In this document: positions 53,442 through 62,517 of the stretch, in pieces
Position numbering within the stretch: position 1 is the first letter of the stretch
Layout of the letters: each line of letters begins with the position of its first letter
Assembly: GCF_014873145.1 (NCBI RefSeq)
Contig: NZ_JADBEK010000001.1
Coordinates: 6,634,001 to 6,698,000 of the forward strand
DNA length: 64,000 nucleotides
Direction: 5' to 3'
From: Nonomuraea angiospora
Lineage (GTDB): Bacteria > Actinomycetota > Actinomycetes > Streptosporangiales > Streptosporangiaceae
Translations under genes and position numbers: made by a program
The notes under the pieces: model-generated
What the model was told of the DNA's origin: nothing
Databases searched by the model: none
The model's input: only the letters and a program-made list of their open reading frames with translations

Positions 53442-54839
53442 ATGAACGAATTCTCAGAGGTGATCACACCTGTGACGTCCAGCACAGATGCGTGCGGCAG
53501 CAGTATCGCCGGCACGTTCTGGAGGGCCACCGATCCGTCCGTCCGCTCCCCAGGACACCTCGAGCTCGCTAAGCAGGCTTCACCCTCGCTCACGGTGTCG
53601 CCTTCCCTCTATGGCGTTCCGGGAATTGTCACCATACAGGTCGCCGGCGACGGTTCGGTCGCCGCCAAGTCGGAGTCCACAGATCCCGGGATCGTCGTGA
53701 TCCATGGAGAGCTTGAGGACGATATCCCGATCACCCTCCTGGAAGCGCGGTCCATGAAATGGGCCGGAGGGCTGACGCGCGAGAAACAGAAGCAGCGTTT
53801 CGAGGGGATCTTCGCGGTTGTCGGAGCGCATCTGGACAACGTCAATCACCACTTCGAAGGACTTCGAGTCCGCCTGCAGACGCTCACCCGTGCAGCCGAT
53901 ACGGCAAGCGCCCCCGTGCAGCTCGGCAATGGTGGCCAGCTGTTTTGGGAGGACTTCTCCGGTGAGCCTCAGCTCGTGCTGACGAATCTGCCGCCAGTCG
54001 GGATGCACATCCTGGAGCGCACATACCTGCAGCCACTCGTCACCCTGCTTCAGCTTGCCACCGCACGCCCCGTAACTGTGATGGAGTTCGCTGTTCAGGA
54101 GCATTCCCAAGCGCCCTGGTGGCCTGTCCACAGTCCTTCCCAGCACGGTGACGACCTCGCCCTCCCGTCGCAGCCCCTGCTGCCTCTCACTGACCTGTCG
54201 CCTGCCGTGATCGGGGCGTGGTTGGACCGTGTCGAAACCCTCGGTCCCCTTCCTGCGGGAGTGGCGAGTGTCCTCACAGCCTCGCTTCCCCTGGAGACCC
54301 AGGTTCTGATCCTCAGCACGGTCTCCGAAGGGCTACACCGGCGGCTCTTCCCCGACGCGCAGCGTTTCTCCCCTGAGCTCGCGGCTCAGATCCGCGAGGC
54401 AGCAGCCGAGGCGGTCAAGAAGGTCGACAAGTCCGCCGCCGAGGCCGTCAAGGGGTTCCTCGGCCATATGCATGAACCCGGCTACGGACAAAGGCTCAAT
54501 CAACTGGCGCTTGACGCCGAAGCGCTCGTGCCGGGGGTCACCGGCCGCTCGAACAAGTGGAAGACCCTCGTCTACGGAGCCCGCAATGACTTCGCACACC
54601 AAATAAACCCTGGGTGGCTGGAGGACGGCGATGTAGATCGATACCTCACCGTCGCGTTGTCGTTGCGCTGGGTACTACGCGCTCTGCTCCTGGGCCAGGC
54701 CGGCCTTCATCCTGACCTTCTGCGCCGGAGGTTCGCGGAGAGTCAGGAATACGGGTTCTTCCTGAGGAACGTCCACGAGTGGCGGCCGGATGTATATCCG
54801 GATGCGCATCCAAGCAAGCTACGGGAATCGGTCACCTGA
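53442..54839 (+). CDS. ApeA-like HEPN anti-phage protein
   Basis: 465 residues. The N-terminal part has the ApeA_NTD1 look: SIAGTFWRATDPSVRSPGHL (GTFW...pG.L), then IVVIHGELEDDIPITLLEAR. The C-terminal helical domain contains TLVYGARNDFAHQ, where RNDFAH is the HEPN Rx4H motif. ApeA proteins are single-gene abortive-infection defences thought to act by RNA cleavage. ATG at 53442 is weakly supported by GGAAGG upstream. It is the second HEPN gene within 2 kb, separated by an IS21 scar. Confidence 0.75.
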   Translation: MNEFSEVITPVTSSTDACGSSIAGTFWRATDPSVRSPGHLELAKQASPSLTVSPSLYGVPGIVTIQVAGDGSVAAKSESTDPGIVVIHGELEDDIPITLLEARSMKWAGGLTREKQKQRFEGIFAVVGAHLDNVNHHFEGLRVRLQTLTRAADTASAPVQLGNGGQLFWEDFSGEPQLVLTNLPPVGMHILERTYLQPLVTLLQLATARPVTVMEFAVQEHSQAPWWPVHSPSQHGDDLALPSQPLLPLTDLSPAVIGAWLDRVETLGPLPAGVASVLTASLPLETQVLILSTVSEGLHRRLFPDAQRFSPELAAQIREAAAEAVKKVDKSAAEAVKGFLGHMHEPGYGQRLNQLALDAEALVPGVTGRSNKWKTLVYGARNDFAHQINPGWLEDGDVDRYLTVALSLRWVLRALLLGQAGLHPDLLRRRFAESQEYGFFLRNVHEWRPDVYPDAHPSKLRESVT

Positions 54840-55166
54840 GGCCTTCACCGCAACCGGCACCTCACCTGATCGACTCTCCGGCAAGATCAACATGGCTTCC
54901 AGCTGGTACCAGCCCAGGCGAAGGAATACACCGGGTCATCCTGCCGTGCCCGCTGCCGTCTCCCGGGTGACCGGAGCTCACGAACGTGCCGCAGGTCAAG
55001 CTTCCCCGGCGGGCATGGTGGGTGCCGAGAACTACGTGGCCTGCTCAGACGTTCCGGGGCTCGGTGTTTGGAGTTGGTGCCTGACCTGCGGCTTCTTGAT
55101 GGCGTCAGCCGGCGATCCGGTGTGGCGACCCACATGCGCCTGCCCTGTCCCGTCTCGTTCGGCCGC
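54840..55166. other. Stretch without recognised gene
   Basis: No supported gene or repeat between the ApeA-like gene and the DUF4872-type remnant. Confidence 0.4.
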
Positions 55167-55368
55167 CTACGCTTGTTCCAGCGCTCGGGCGCCCCGCTCT
55201 TCGACTCGTATCACCTGTTCCACCAGTTCGATGATCTCGACGAAAGACGCCCGGCCGGCCGCGGCTGCGGCCACCTGTGACCATTGCTCGCCCGCCTGCC
55301 GGTAGACGGCCGCAGCCGCGTCGTGGCCTGTCTCGGTCAGGAAGTCGGCATACAGCGGCCGCGTGGCG
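55167..55368 (-). pseudogene. DUF4872/BtrH-like C-terminal remnant
   Basis: TRPLYADFLTETGHDAAAAV, YRQAGEQWSQVAAAAAGRA, FVEIIELVEQVIRVEE resembles the helical C-terminus of BtrH/DUF4872 proteins (acyltransferase-like, in natural product loci). It is cut at 55368 where a TPR fragment starts. Confidence 0.5.
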
Positions 55369-55370
55369 CC

Positions 55371-55709
55371 CGTACTGGTGCCGTCTATTTGGCCATGGCC
55401 CAAATCTTTGGTGAGAAACACCCCAATACTTTGACTAGCCGCGGCAACCTTGTGACCGTACTGGGGGATTTGGGACGGTTCGAGGAGACTGAGCGCGAGG
55501 GCCGAGCTGTCTGGGAGATACGCCGCAGAACCTTGGGAGAAGAACACCCCAAAACTCTAAGGGCCCTGGATCTTATTCAATGGGTTAAGAAACAGCGAGG
55601 ATGCGAGTTCGATATGAAGGTTCGTGACGGTTTTGGGGATATCGGTCGCAATGCGCTTTGTTTCTGCGGCTCGGGGAGGAAGGTACAGCGCTGTCATGGC
55701 GTCGTTTAG
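55371..55709 (+). pseudogene. TPR protein fragment with C-terminal SEC-C motif
   Basis: FGEKHPNTLTSRGNLVTVLG, DLGRFEETEREGRAVWEI and LGEEHPKTLRALDL are kinesin-light-chain-type TPR repeats. The end RNALCFCGSGRKVQRCHG is a SEC-C zinc motif (CxC...CH). The N-terminal part, perhaps an effector or NB-ARC module, has been lost at the join. An ATG at 55395 could still allow a 104-residue product. Confidence 0.65.
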
Positions 55710-56267
55710 CACTCAACACTCGAGATGCTTTGTTGCTAGTCACCTCAATTAAGAATATCTAATAAGGCTTCCCCGAGGCTGATCATGGGAACGCCCCAGC
55801 TCTCCCAATTCGGGTATCGGCTGGCTGATGCCGTGACGATCGCGGACTTCGGCATACGCCGTACGTGGTCGGGGCGATCGCCGCTAGGCCCCTCCTTCGT
55901 CGGGTCCTGCCATCGGATGACCATGGCTTAAGTGACAGCCGAGCCAGCGGCAGTATTCTACGCTGGCCGATCTTGCTAACGCGGATGCAACAACAACTCT
56001 GGACGATACTGGAGGCCGGTGGACTGGGATCGCGTGGCTTCGTTCGCGAGATTGGGCGCCAGATGCTCGCGACTTTCGGCGCCACGTGGCTGGTGCCGCG
56101 TGCCGAGATGTCCGTGAGAACCGTCACCACTTGTGGACCTTGCCCGCCGGTGGCGCCGACGGTAGCTCCGGAGCCCGTTCACCCTCCGTGCAATCAATCA
56201 TGAACCGAGCCGGGCGCGAGGGCGCGGATCTGCCGATGAGCGCGCACCCCTGGCTTCCGGAGCGATG
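55710..56267. other. Stretch without recognised gene
   Basis: Open frames on both strands are short and have no recognisable motif. Confidence 0.4.
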
Positions 56268-56684
56268 TCACGTGACGAGCACGGCGGTGAGCATCGAGAG
56301 ATACGACTTATGGGCGCGACGCAGACTGTCAAGGTCGGACGTCTCAAACCACGCCACAGCGTCGTGCTCGTCCGGCGTGGCGTTGACGGGTGTTCCGGTC
56401 CACCTGTCGACCAACCAGATCTGCATGTCGAACGTCGCGGTCCGGATCTCATGCATCGGCGGGCTGGACGGCTCCGACGCCGTGATTCCCGACTCCTCCC
56501 GAAGCTCGCGGACAAGGCTCTCCTTCGGATCCTCCCCCTCCTCAACATGACCGCCCGGCAGGTCCCACACGTCGGGATACCAACGGCGTCCGGCGTTTCG
56601 ATGACACAGCAACACCCGATCGCCGTCGCGAAGAACGGCCGTCACAATCCGGACCCGACCGGAGTCGTCAGCGGAGATCGTCAT
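56268..56684 (-). CDS. Nudix hydrolase
   Basis: 138 residues with a full Nudix box GGHVEEGEDPKESLVRELRE followed by ESGI, preceded by VWDLP. It hydrolyses a nucleoside diphosphate derivative; relatives clean oxidised nucleotides or act on capped/ADP-ribosyl substrates. ATG at 56684 is proposed; an upstream start at 56738 is possible. It is the only complete minus-strand gene in the tract. Confidence 0.88.
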   Translation of the reverse strand: MTISADDSGRVRIVTAVLRDGDRVLLCHRNAGRRWYPDVWDLPGGHVEEGEDPKESLVRELREESGITASEPSSPPMHEIRTATFDMQIWLVDRWTGTPVNATPDEHDAVAWFETSDLDSLRRAHKSYLSMLTAVLVT

Positions 56685-57135
56685 CGCCCATTCTGACCAT
56701 GCGGCTGCCGCAGGCAAGGCGCATCCCGCCTCCGACATCCGTCACCGTGCGTGAGCGGTGTGTTGACCGACGACAGACGTCTCCCGCCCCCGCCGAGGGG
56801 TGGCGCCCAAACTCACGAACAAAGCCAGGTCGCGTGATAGAAGCCCGCGACCAGCATGGCGAGGCATCTGCGGACAGCTATGGATGGCCAAGTTCTCACT
56901 CGGAATGAAGGGATCTGGTGTTCCCAGCCGGATCCCCTCATCAGCGATCATCATTCCCAACGTTATCGGGCAAGCGGGGTTCCAGACCTCGCGGCTTGGA
57001 GGCTAAGATCCTTGATCGTTCGCTGGACGACACTGAAGCTGTGCAATCTAGCTCCGATTTGATTACGCTTGGTGATCAGCAGGCAGGCTTTTGGTAGTAG
57101 TAGCAGCTGACCCGGTGCAACATAAGGAGCCGACG

Positions 57136-58797
57136 GTGGGGCTGAGCAACGAGAAGATCATCGATCAGGTCAAAGATCTGCTGTCCGGACAAACCGTCAT
57201 CCCCTCCATACAGCGCGATTACGTATGGGCCCGGACCGACGTTCGTGATCTCTTGGACTCTCTCTACCGCGGCTATCCGGTCGGCGCGCTACTGCTCTGG
57301 AAGACCGCCCTGGAGCCACCGTTCCGCAAGGCGGGAGTCTTGCAAACCGCAGAAGCGAAGCACAAGCCGCTCTATCTCCTAGACGGACAGCAGCGGTTGA
57401 CCTCCTTGGCGTGGGTGTATCAGCCCAGTTCCAAGACCGACGGCAAGGGTATCGACGTCCGGTTCGACATCGAGAACGAAGAGTTCATCAATCCCAACGC
57501 CGTACAGAAGAAGGACCCACTGCTTATCCCCGTCACCGACGTCCTACAGGACAACGCTCAAATGTTCACCATCCTCAAGACAGCAGGTGTCGAACCTGGA
57601 CATCCGACCTTCGAGGAGTACTACCAGCGCTTGAAGCGCCTACACGGGGTCAGGGACCACATCATCCATGTGATCACCCATGATTCCGATGACTACGAAG
57701 AAGTCGCCGACATCTTCGCCAGGGTCAATAAGGGCGGTCGCAGGCTCTCCAAGGGTGACCTGGTCTACAGCGCGATCGCAGCTCGCTGGGCCGAGGGCCT
57801 AAACATTATGGATGCCTTCCACCACAAGCTCCAGGACAACCAGTTTGCGCTGGACCGCGAGGCGGTCCTCCGGCTGATGAGCCTACTGGCGGGCAAGGGT
57901 GCACGACACATACAGCTCCTCCATAAGGAGATCGACGGTGACGCGCTCAAGAGCGCGTGGAGCAGGACCGAAACGGCCTTGGCATGGGCCATCGATTTCC
58001 TGCGAGGCGAGTGTGGCATCCCCCGGGCAAAGATCCTGACCTCACCGAATGCCGTGATCGTGCCTGCTTATCTGCTCTACCGCAGGAAGAACAAGCTGGC
58101 GCCGGGCGACGCAGCGACGCTGCGCCGTTGGATCTTCACCGCGATGGCCTTCAGCCACTACTCCCTGCAGGTCGAGACCAAGCTCGATGCCGAGGCCCGA
58201 CTCATCGACACCCGCGACGGAGCGGAACTTTTCAACGAGCTCATCCGCCGGGCATCCGGCCAACGATCCATAGATAGTCCGGTGCACCCCAAGGACCTGG
58301 AGAAGAAGTACGCCAGCAACGCCTTCTTTAACCTGCTCTATATCGCCGCACTCCGAACAGGCGTGCGCGACTGGAAGACGAACCTGAAGATCATCGACCA
58401 GCCCCTGACCTCCTCATCCTCGATTGAGTACCACCATGTGTTCCCCAAAGCGCAAGTGCAGAACGCGTACTCCAAAGAGGAGTGGAACAGCATTGCCAAT
58501 CTGGCCTTCATCTCAGCCGAGAGCAACAAGTACATCAGCTCGAAGGCGCCAGAGGAGTACATGCCAGAGATCGCACCCGATCGCCTTGCCGAGCAGTGGA
58601 TCCCCGAAGACCCCGAACTTCGCAAGGTCGAGAACTTGCCCCAGTTCCTGGATGCCCGGCGTCAGCTTCTGGTCCACGTCCTGAATGACATGCTCGGCCT
58701 GCCGCCCTACCGACCAGGCGCATCCCAGCGAGAGCAGGATGAGGTACAAGAAGACGACGCCGATCTCTACGCAGGCCCTGAACCAGGTGACGATTGA
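57136..58797 (+). CDS. DUF262 and HNH (GmrSD/SspE-type) restriction-like protein
   Basis: 553 residues. The N-terminal DUF262 (GmrS-type) domain has IPSIQRDYVWARTDVRDLLD, LYRGYPVGALLLW and YLLDGQQRLTSL (QR and DGQQR nucleotide-binding motifs). The C-terminal domain has an HNH-like site in SIEYHHVFPKAQVQN, then NSIANLAFISAESN and EEYM, as in DUF1524/GmrD. Single-chain relatives cleave modified or phosphorothioated foreign DNA in an NTP-dependent way. GTG at 57136 follows AAGGAG with 6-nt spacing; a TTG at 57091 is less likely. It stands alone, with no modification genes nearby. Confidence 0.85.
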   Translation: MGLSNEKIIDQVKDLLSGQTVIPSIQRDYVWARTDVRDLLDSLYRGYPVGALLLWKTALEPPFRKAGVLQTAEAKHKPLYLLDGQQRLTSLAWVYQPSSKTDGKGIDVRFDIENEEFINPNAVQKKDPLLIPVTDVLQDNAQMFTILKTAGVEPGHPTFEEYYQRLKRLHGVRDHIIHVITHDSDDYEEVADIFARVNKGGRRLSKGDLVYSAIAARWAEGLNIMDAFHHKLQDNQFALDREAVLRLMSLLAGKGARHIQLLHKEIDGDALKSAWSRTETALAWAIDFLRGECGIPRAKILTSPNAVIVPAYLLYRRKNKLAPGDAATLRRWIFTAMAFSHYSLQVETKLDAEARLIDTRDGAELFNELIRRASGQRSIDSPVHPKDLEKKYASNAFFNLLYIAALRTGVRDWKTNLKIIDQPLTSSSSIEYHHVFPKAQVQNAYSKEEWNSIANLAFISAESNKYISSKAPEEYMPEIAPDRLAEQWIPEDPELRKVENLPQFLDARRQLLVHVLNDMLGLPPYRPGASQREQDEVQEDDADLYAGPEPGDD

Positions 58798-58924
58798 CCG
58801 AAGCGACAGCCTCTCACACATTCGACGTAGCGAAGCCCTCCGCAGACCCCACCCGCTCTTGACTCAGTCGAGCCCTAGCCGATGGTTAGCCTGCTGACCA
58901 GCGCGCCAAGCTTCCTGTCATGGC

Positions 58925-59280
58925 TTCGCCGTTCACCCCTGCGCAACCCCGCCACCCTCACCGCTGACGAGTAGCGACACCTGAACGCACTCACCACCGC
59001 CCGGCCCACCCCTGGCCAGTCTCTGCAACCATGTCCGCGCCTTCGCCGAGATGATGGTCAGCTGGCAGGGTCATCCCCTTGAACGCTGGATGGCCACAGC
59101 CGAGGCCGACGACCTGCCGAACTGCGCTCCTTCATCACAGGGCCTGCGCCGCAATCTCGACGCAGCCCGCGCGGGCCTGACTATGCCCTACAGCTCCGGC
59201 CCGGTCGAGGGACACGTCAACCGCATCAAGATGCTCAAGCGACAGATGTACGGGCGAGCGCCGCGGCCGACGGCCCTTAC
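58925..59280 (+). pseudogene. ISL3-family transposase, C-terminal remnant
   Basis: NHVRAFAEMMVSWQGHPLER, then LDAARAGLTMPYSSGPVEGH and VNRIKMLKRQMYGRA is the C-terminal signature of ISL3 transposases (YSSGPVEGHVNRIK). A frame change near 59.02 kb and loss of the N-terminus and last residues show decay. Confidence 0.8.
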
Positions 59281-59382
59281 GGGAATTTGTCCCACTATCG
59301 TCGTGCTAGATCGACGACAACAGCGCCAACGATACGACCGTGGATGGTGACCGATGGCGCGTCGTACAGAGAAGGAGACCGT

Positions 59383-59943
59383 ATGACCACCACTGCGCTC
59401 ATCGTCGGCGACCTGCAGGCGGGCATCGTGGACAACTACCCCTTCGCCGCCGGCGTGCTCCCCGTCGTGGAAAAGGTTCTCCCCGCGGCCAGAGCCGCCG
59501 GAATCCCGGTGATCTTCATCCGTTTCGGGCTCCGGGCCTCAGGCCTTGATGTGGCGGCGGGAAACCAGTTGATCAGAGGCCTGCACGGAGCGGGGACGCT
59601 GTTTCACGAAGAATCCCCCGAGACGCTCGTGCACCCGCGCATCGCGCCGTTGCCTGGCGAGGCCGTCGTTCTCAAGCGCCGCGCCAGCGCCTTCGCGGCG
59701 ACCGACCTCGATCGGCTCCTGCGCGCCCAGCAGGTCGACTCGATCGTGCTGACCGGTGTCGCGACCGGGGCGATGATCGCCGCTACCCTCTACGACGCCT
59801 CCGACCGCGACTACCACGTGACCGTGCTCAGCGACGCCTGCGCCGACGGGGAACCGGACGTACACGACTTCCTGATCAACCGCGTCTTCCCGGCCAGGGG
59901 TGCTGACGTCCTCACAGGCCACGAGTGGACCGCCCGCCTGTGA
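59383..59943 (+). CDS. Isochorismatase-family protein lacking the catalytic Cys
   Basis: 186 residues. The fold pattern is clear: LIVGDLQAGI (catalytic Asp), VVLKRRASAF (Lys) and SIVLTGVATGAMIAATLYDA, then VTVLSDACAD. The nucleophilic Cys expected in the GVATSxC segment is replaced by Met/Ala. The protein may be a non-hydrolytic relative or use another mechanism. GAAGGAG precedes ATG 59383. Confidence 0.87.
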   Translation: MTTTALIVGDLQAGIVDNYPFAAGVLPVVEKVLPAARAAGIPVIFIRFGLRASGLDVAAGNQLIRGLHGAGTLFHEESPETLVHPRIAPLPGEAVVLKRRASAFAATDLDRLLRAQQVDSIVLTGVATGAMIAATLYDASDRDYHVTVLSDACADGEPDVHDFLINRVFPARGADVLTGHEWTARL

Positions 59944-60133
59944 CCCGCCGTCAGCAATGCCCGCGATGAGACGGCGTGCTCCAAAAGGCCAGTGGCACTG
60001 ACGCAGCCGGCTTCGGCCTGTTACCGCCACTCGCCGTTACGTTGTTGCTCGCCACAGCGGCGCCGCTGGACTGCTGCTCGACCGCGGCCACCTCGTCACG
60101 CCGCCGGTCGGGGAGCAAGACCCGCGGCGACGG

Positions 60134-61096
60134 TCAGCTCCAGTAGTCCCGTTCGGGCAGTCGCAGGTACGTGTCCGGGTGGGAGATCGCGTGGCCGTCA
60201 GCCGGGCGCAGGCCCGCGCCGGCGAAGCAATAGGCCTCGGCGTGGCCCTGGTACAGGTATTTGAGCAGAATCTCCTCGGCCGAATCGCCGGAGGACACGT
60301 CGCCGCCGCCCGGGTGGGTATCCCCGGCCACGACCTTGCCGTCGCGGTAGACGTAACCCTGGTTGCCGCTCTTGGGGTTGGCGTACATGCCGTAGGCGAC
60401 CGTGCCCGCCGACAGTGTCTTCATGACGCCGGGGGTGGAGGCCATGTACGCCCACTGCTGGCTGACGACGCAGCCGCCTGGCACGTCGGATAAGCCGATG
60501 AGCCGCATGGCCTCGTCGTCTTCCGGGTCTTCCATGATCTCTTCCAGATCTTCCTCGTCTGCGGGTTCGGCGGCCAAGCGCCGTGCCGCCTCGGAGGCGG
60601 TGATGCCGCGTACACATGCCAGGCTGTAACCGTCCCACCCGAAGCCAGTCAGCGCGCCGGTCAGGCGTTCAGCCTCCGCCACGGCGGCGGCCTCGGCCTC
60701 GGACAGGCCGACATGACCCGGCGGGAACGGGAAGAACAGGCCGGGTGTGGGGCCCGCCAGGCTCAGCCGGCCGGGCGACCAGCCGCCCATCATCGGCCGC
60801 CATGGGTCCGCTCCGGCGGCGACCAGGACGCGGACGTTCTCGGGCCGGTCGTTGAAGACCGCCTCCCAGAGCGCGGTGCGGCCCTCGCACTCGGCGTCGA
60901 CGTCATCGACCCGGCCGGCCAGCTCGGCGACCACCTCCGGCGAGCCGCGGTGCGCCGCGGCGTGCAGCGGCGGCTCGAAGGAGTACACCCCATCGTTCGG
61001 GTCGGCGCCCGCGTCGAGCCTGGCGCGGACGAGAGCGAGGTCCTGCCAGGAACTCCACCCGAAATCGGACCATCCGGCAGTTTCTTTCGCGGTCAT
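60134..61096 (-). CDS. Ankyrin-repeat protein with DUF6461-like C-terminus
   Basis: 320 residues. Residues 20-100 form about three ankyrin repeats (LALVRARLDAGADPNDGVYS, PPLHAAAHRGSPEVVAELAG, LWEAVFNDRPENVRVLVAAG). After a Pro-rich linker, the C-terminal half (DGYSLACVRGITASEAARRL, GCVVSQQWAYMASTPGVMKT, LSAG, GYVYRDGKVV) resembles the DUF6461-like protein at 31171-31773. The role is unknown; ankyrin repeats suggest protein binding. It is divergent from rtcB. Confidence 0.75.
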   Translation of the reverse strand: MTAKETAGWSDFGWSSWQDLALVRARLDAGADPNDGVYSFEPPLHAAAHRGSPEVVAELAGRVDDVDAECEGRTALWEAVFNDRPENVRVLVAAGADPWRPMMGGWSPGRLSLAGPTPGLFFPFPPGHVGLSEAEAAAVAEAERLTGALTGFGWDGYSLACVRGITASEAARRLAAEPADEEDLEEIMEDPEDDEAMRLIGLSDVPGGCVVSQQWAYMASTPGVMKTLSAGTVAYGMYANPKSGNQGYVYRDGKVVAGDTHPGGGDVSSGDSAEEILLKYLYQGHAEAYCFAGAGLRPADGHAISHPDTYLRLPERDYWS

Positions 61097-61172
61097 GACG
61101 GCTCCTTCGAGATCACGTGAGCGGATACGAGCGGGGCCATCATGGCGGAGGGCAAGGACAATTCCGGGGCGT

Positions 61173-61210
61173 GCCCGCCGGCCGAAAACCGCTTGCCTCG
61201 GCCGGCGGGC
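61173..61210. promoter_or_regulatory. Strong 12-bp hairpin in the ankyrin/rtcB divergent region
   Basis: GCCCGCCGGCCG (61173-61184) and its exact complement (61199-61210) enclose a 14-nt loop. It lies 120 bp upstream of rtcB and could be a leader structure or operator. No poly-T follows. Confidence 0.4.
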
Positions 61211-61329
61211 TCAGGGGAATGTGGTGTCCATGATGCTCTGACGGACGCACCCCGCTATTCGAGATGCCACGGCGCCGACTCGCGCCGTGATGCCGCCCGC
61301 CCACACCCTGTTCAGCGAAGAGAGCGTCT

Positions 61330-62517
61330 TTGTCTCAGCAACAGTTTCCGGTGCCGTCCACCCTGGCCACGGGGTCGGCCAGCGTCACCGTGTTCGCCTC
61401 CCCCACCAGCTGGATCGAGTCCGATGCCGTCGCGCAGTGCCACCAGGTGGCCGCCCTCGACGGCATGATGCACGTCGCCGCCATGCCGGACCTGCACCCC
61501 GGCAAGGGCGCCCCCATCGGCGCCGCCATGGCGTCGACCATCCTGTACCCGTTCCTGGTGGGCTCCGACATCGGTTGCGGCATCGCCGTGTTCCCCGTCA
61601 AGCTCAAGCGCGCCGTACCCGAGAAGCTGGCCGCCCGGTTCCCCGACCTCGATCGCGCGCTGCACCCTGAGCAGGATGCCGACGACCCGGCCTGGGCCGT
61701 GGTGAAGGGCGATATTCCCGCTGGGTACGTCGAGGGCCTCGGTACGGTCGGCCGGGGCAACCACTTCGTCGAGCTGGCGCGGATCGGGACCGTCTTCGAG
61801 CCCGGTCACGCGAGCCGGCTTGGACTCGCCGCCGACGACCTGGTTCTCATCGTCCACAGTGGTTCCCGCGGGCTGGGCGAACGGATCCTGCGGGCGCACA
61901 CCGAGGCCCATGGCGCGGGCCCCGCCCCTGATCCCGACGCCTATCTGGCGATGCATGACGACGCCGTACGCTGGGGTTCACTCAATCGAAGGCTGCTGGC
62001 CGCCCGGGTCGCCCATGCCCTGGGGTTCGAGCCCGCCGAGCCGATCGTCGACCAGTGCCACAACCTGGTCGAGGTCCGCGACGGGATCTATTTGCACCGC
62101 AAGGGGGCGGCGCCGGGTGACGGCCGGGACGTGCTCATCGCCGGTACGCGAGGCACCCCTTCCTACCTCGTGGCCGGCCACGCCGGACCGGAGGCCGGCC
62201 ATTCCGTTGCGCACGGCGCGGGCCGGAAGATGTCGCGTGCGGACGCCCTGCGCCGGGGGCGGGCCAAGCACACGGTCGAGGAGCTGCGCCGTACTCCGAT
62301 GGGGTCGCTGGTGGTGTGCGGGGACCGGCAGCTGCTCTTCGAGGAGGCGCCGACGGCGTACAAGCGCATCGAGCAAGTGATCGCCGACCTCGTCGACCAT
62401 GACCTGGCCACGCCCGTGGCCACCACGATCCCTCTGGTCACGTACAAGACGCCCGACCTCGGGTCGGCGCCCCAGAGGGACCGCCGGGAGCAGCGCCGCA
62501 AGCGGGGGCGGCCGTGA
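61330..62517 (+). CDS. RNA ligase RtcB family protein (PrfH-associated RtcB2 type)
   Basis: 395 residues. Metal- and GMP-binding motifs are visible in order: PDLHPGKG, GSDIGCG, GRGNHFVE, HSGSRG, HNLVE, HRKGAAP, GTRGTPSY and HGAGRKMSR, where the His of HGAGR takes the guanylate. RtcB joins 2',3'-cyclic-phosphate or 3'-phosphate ends to 5'-OH. The shorter form, fused by overlap to prfH, is the subgroup tied to repair of damaged ribosomal RNA. TTG at 61330 with AGAGAG upstream is the likely start. GTGA overlap with prfH. Confidence 0.9.
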   Translation: MSQQQFPVPSTLATGSASVTVFASPTSWIESDAVAQCHQVAALDGMMHVAAMPDLHPGKGAPIGAAMASTILYPFLVGSDIGCGIAVFPVKLKRAVPEKLAARFPDLDRALHPEQDADDPAWAVVKGDIPAGYVEGLGTVGRGNHFVELARIGTVFEPGHASRLGLAADDLVLIVHSGSRGLGERILRAHTEAHGAGPAPDPDAYLAMHDDAVRWGSLNRRLLAARVAHALGFEPAEPIVDQCHNLVEVRDGIYLHRKGAAPGDGRDVLIAGTRGTPSYLVAGHAGPEAGHSVAHGAGRKMSRADALRRGRAKHTVEELRRTPMGSLVVCGDRQLLFEEAPTAYKRIEQVIADLVDHDLATPVATTIPLVTYKTPDLGSAPQRDRREQRRKRGRP

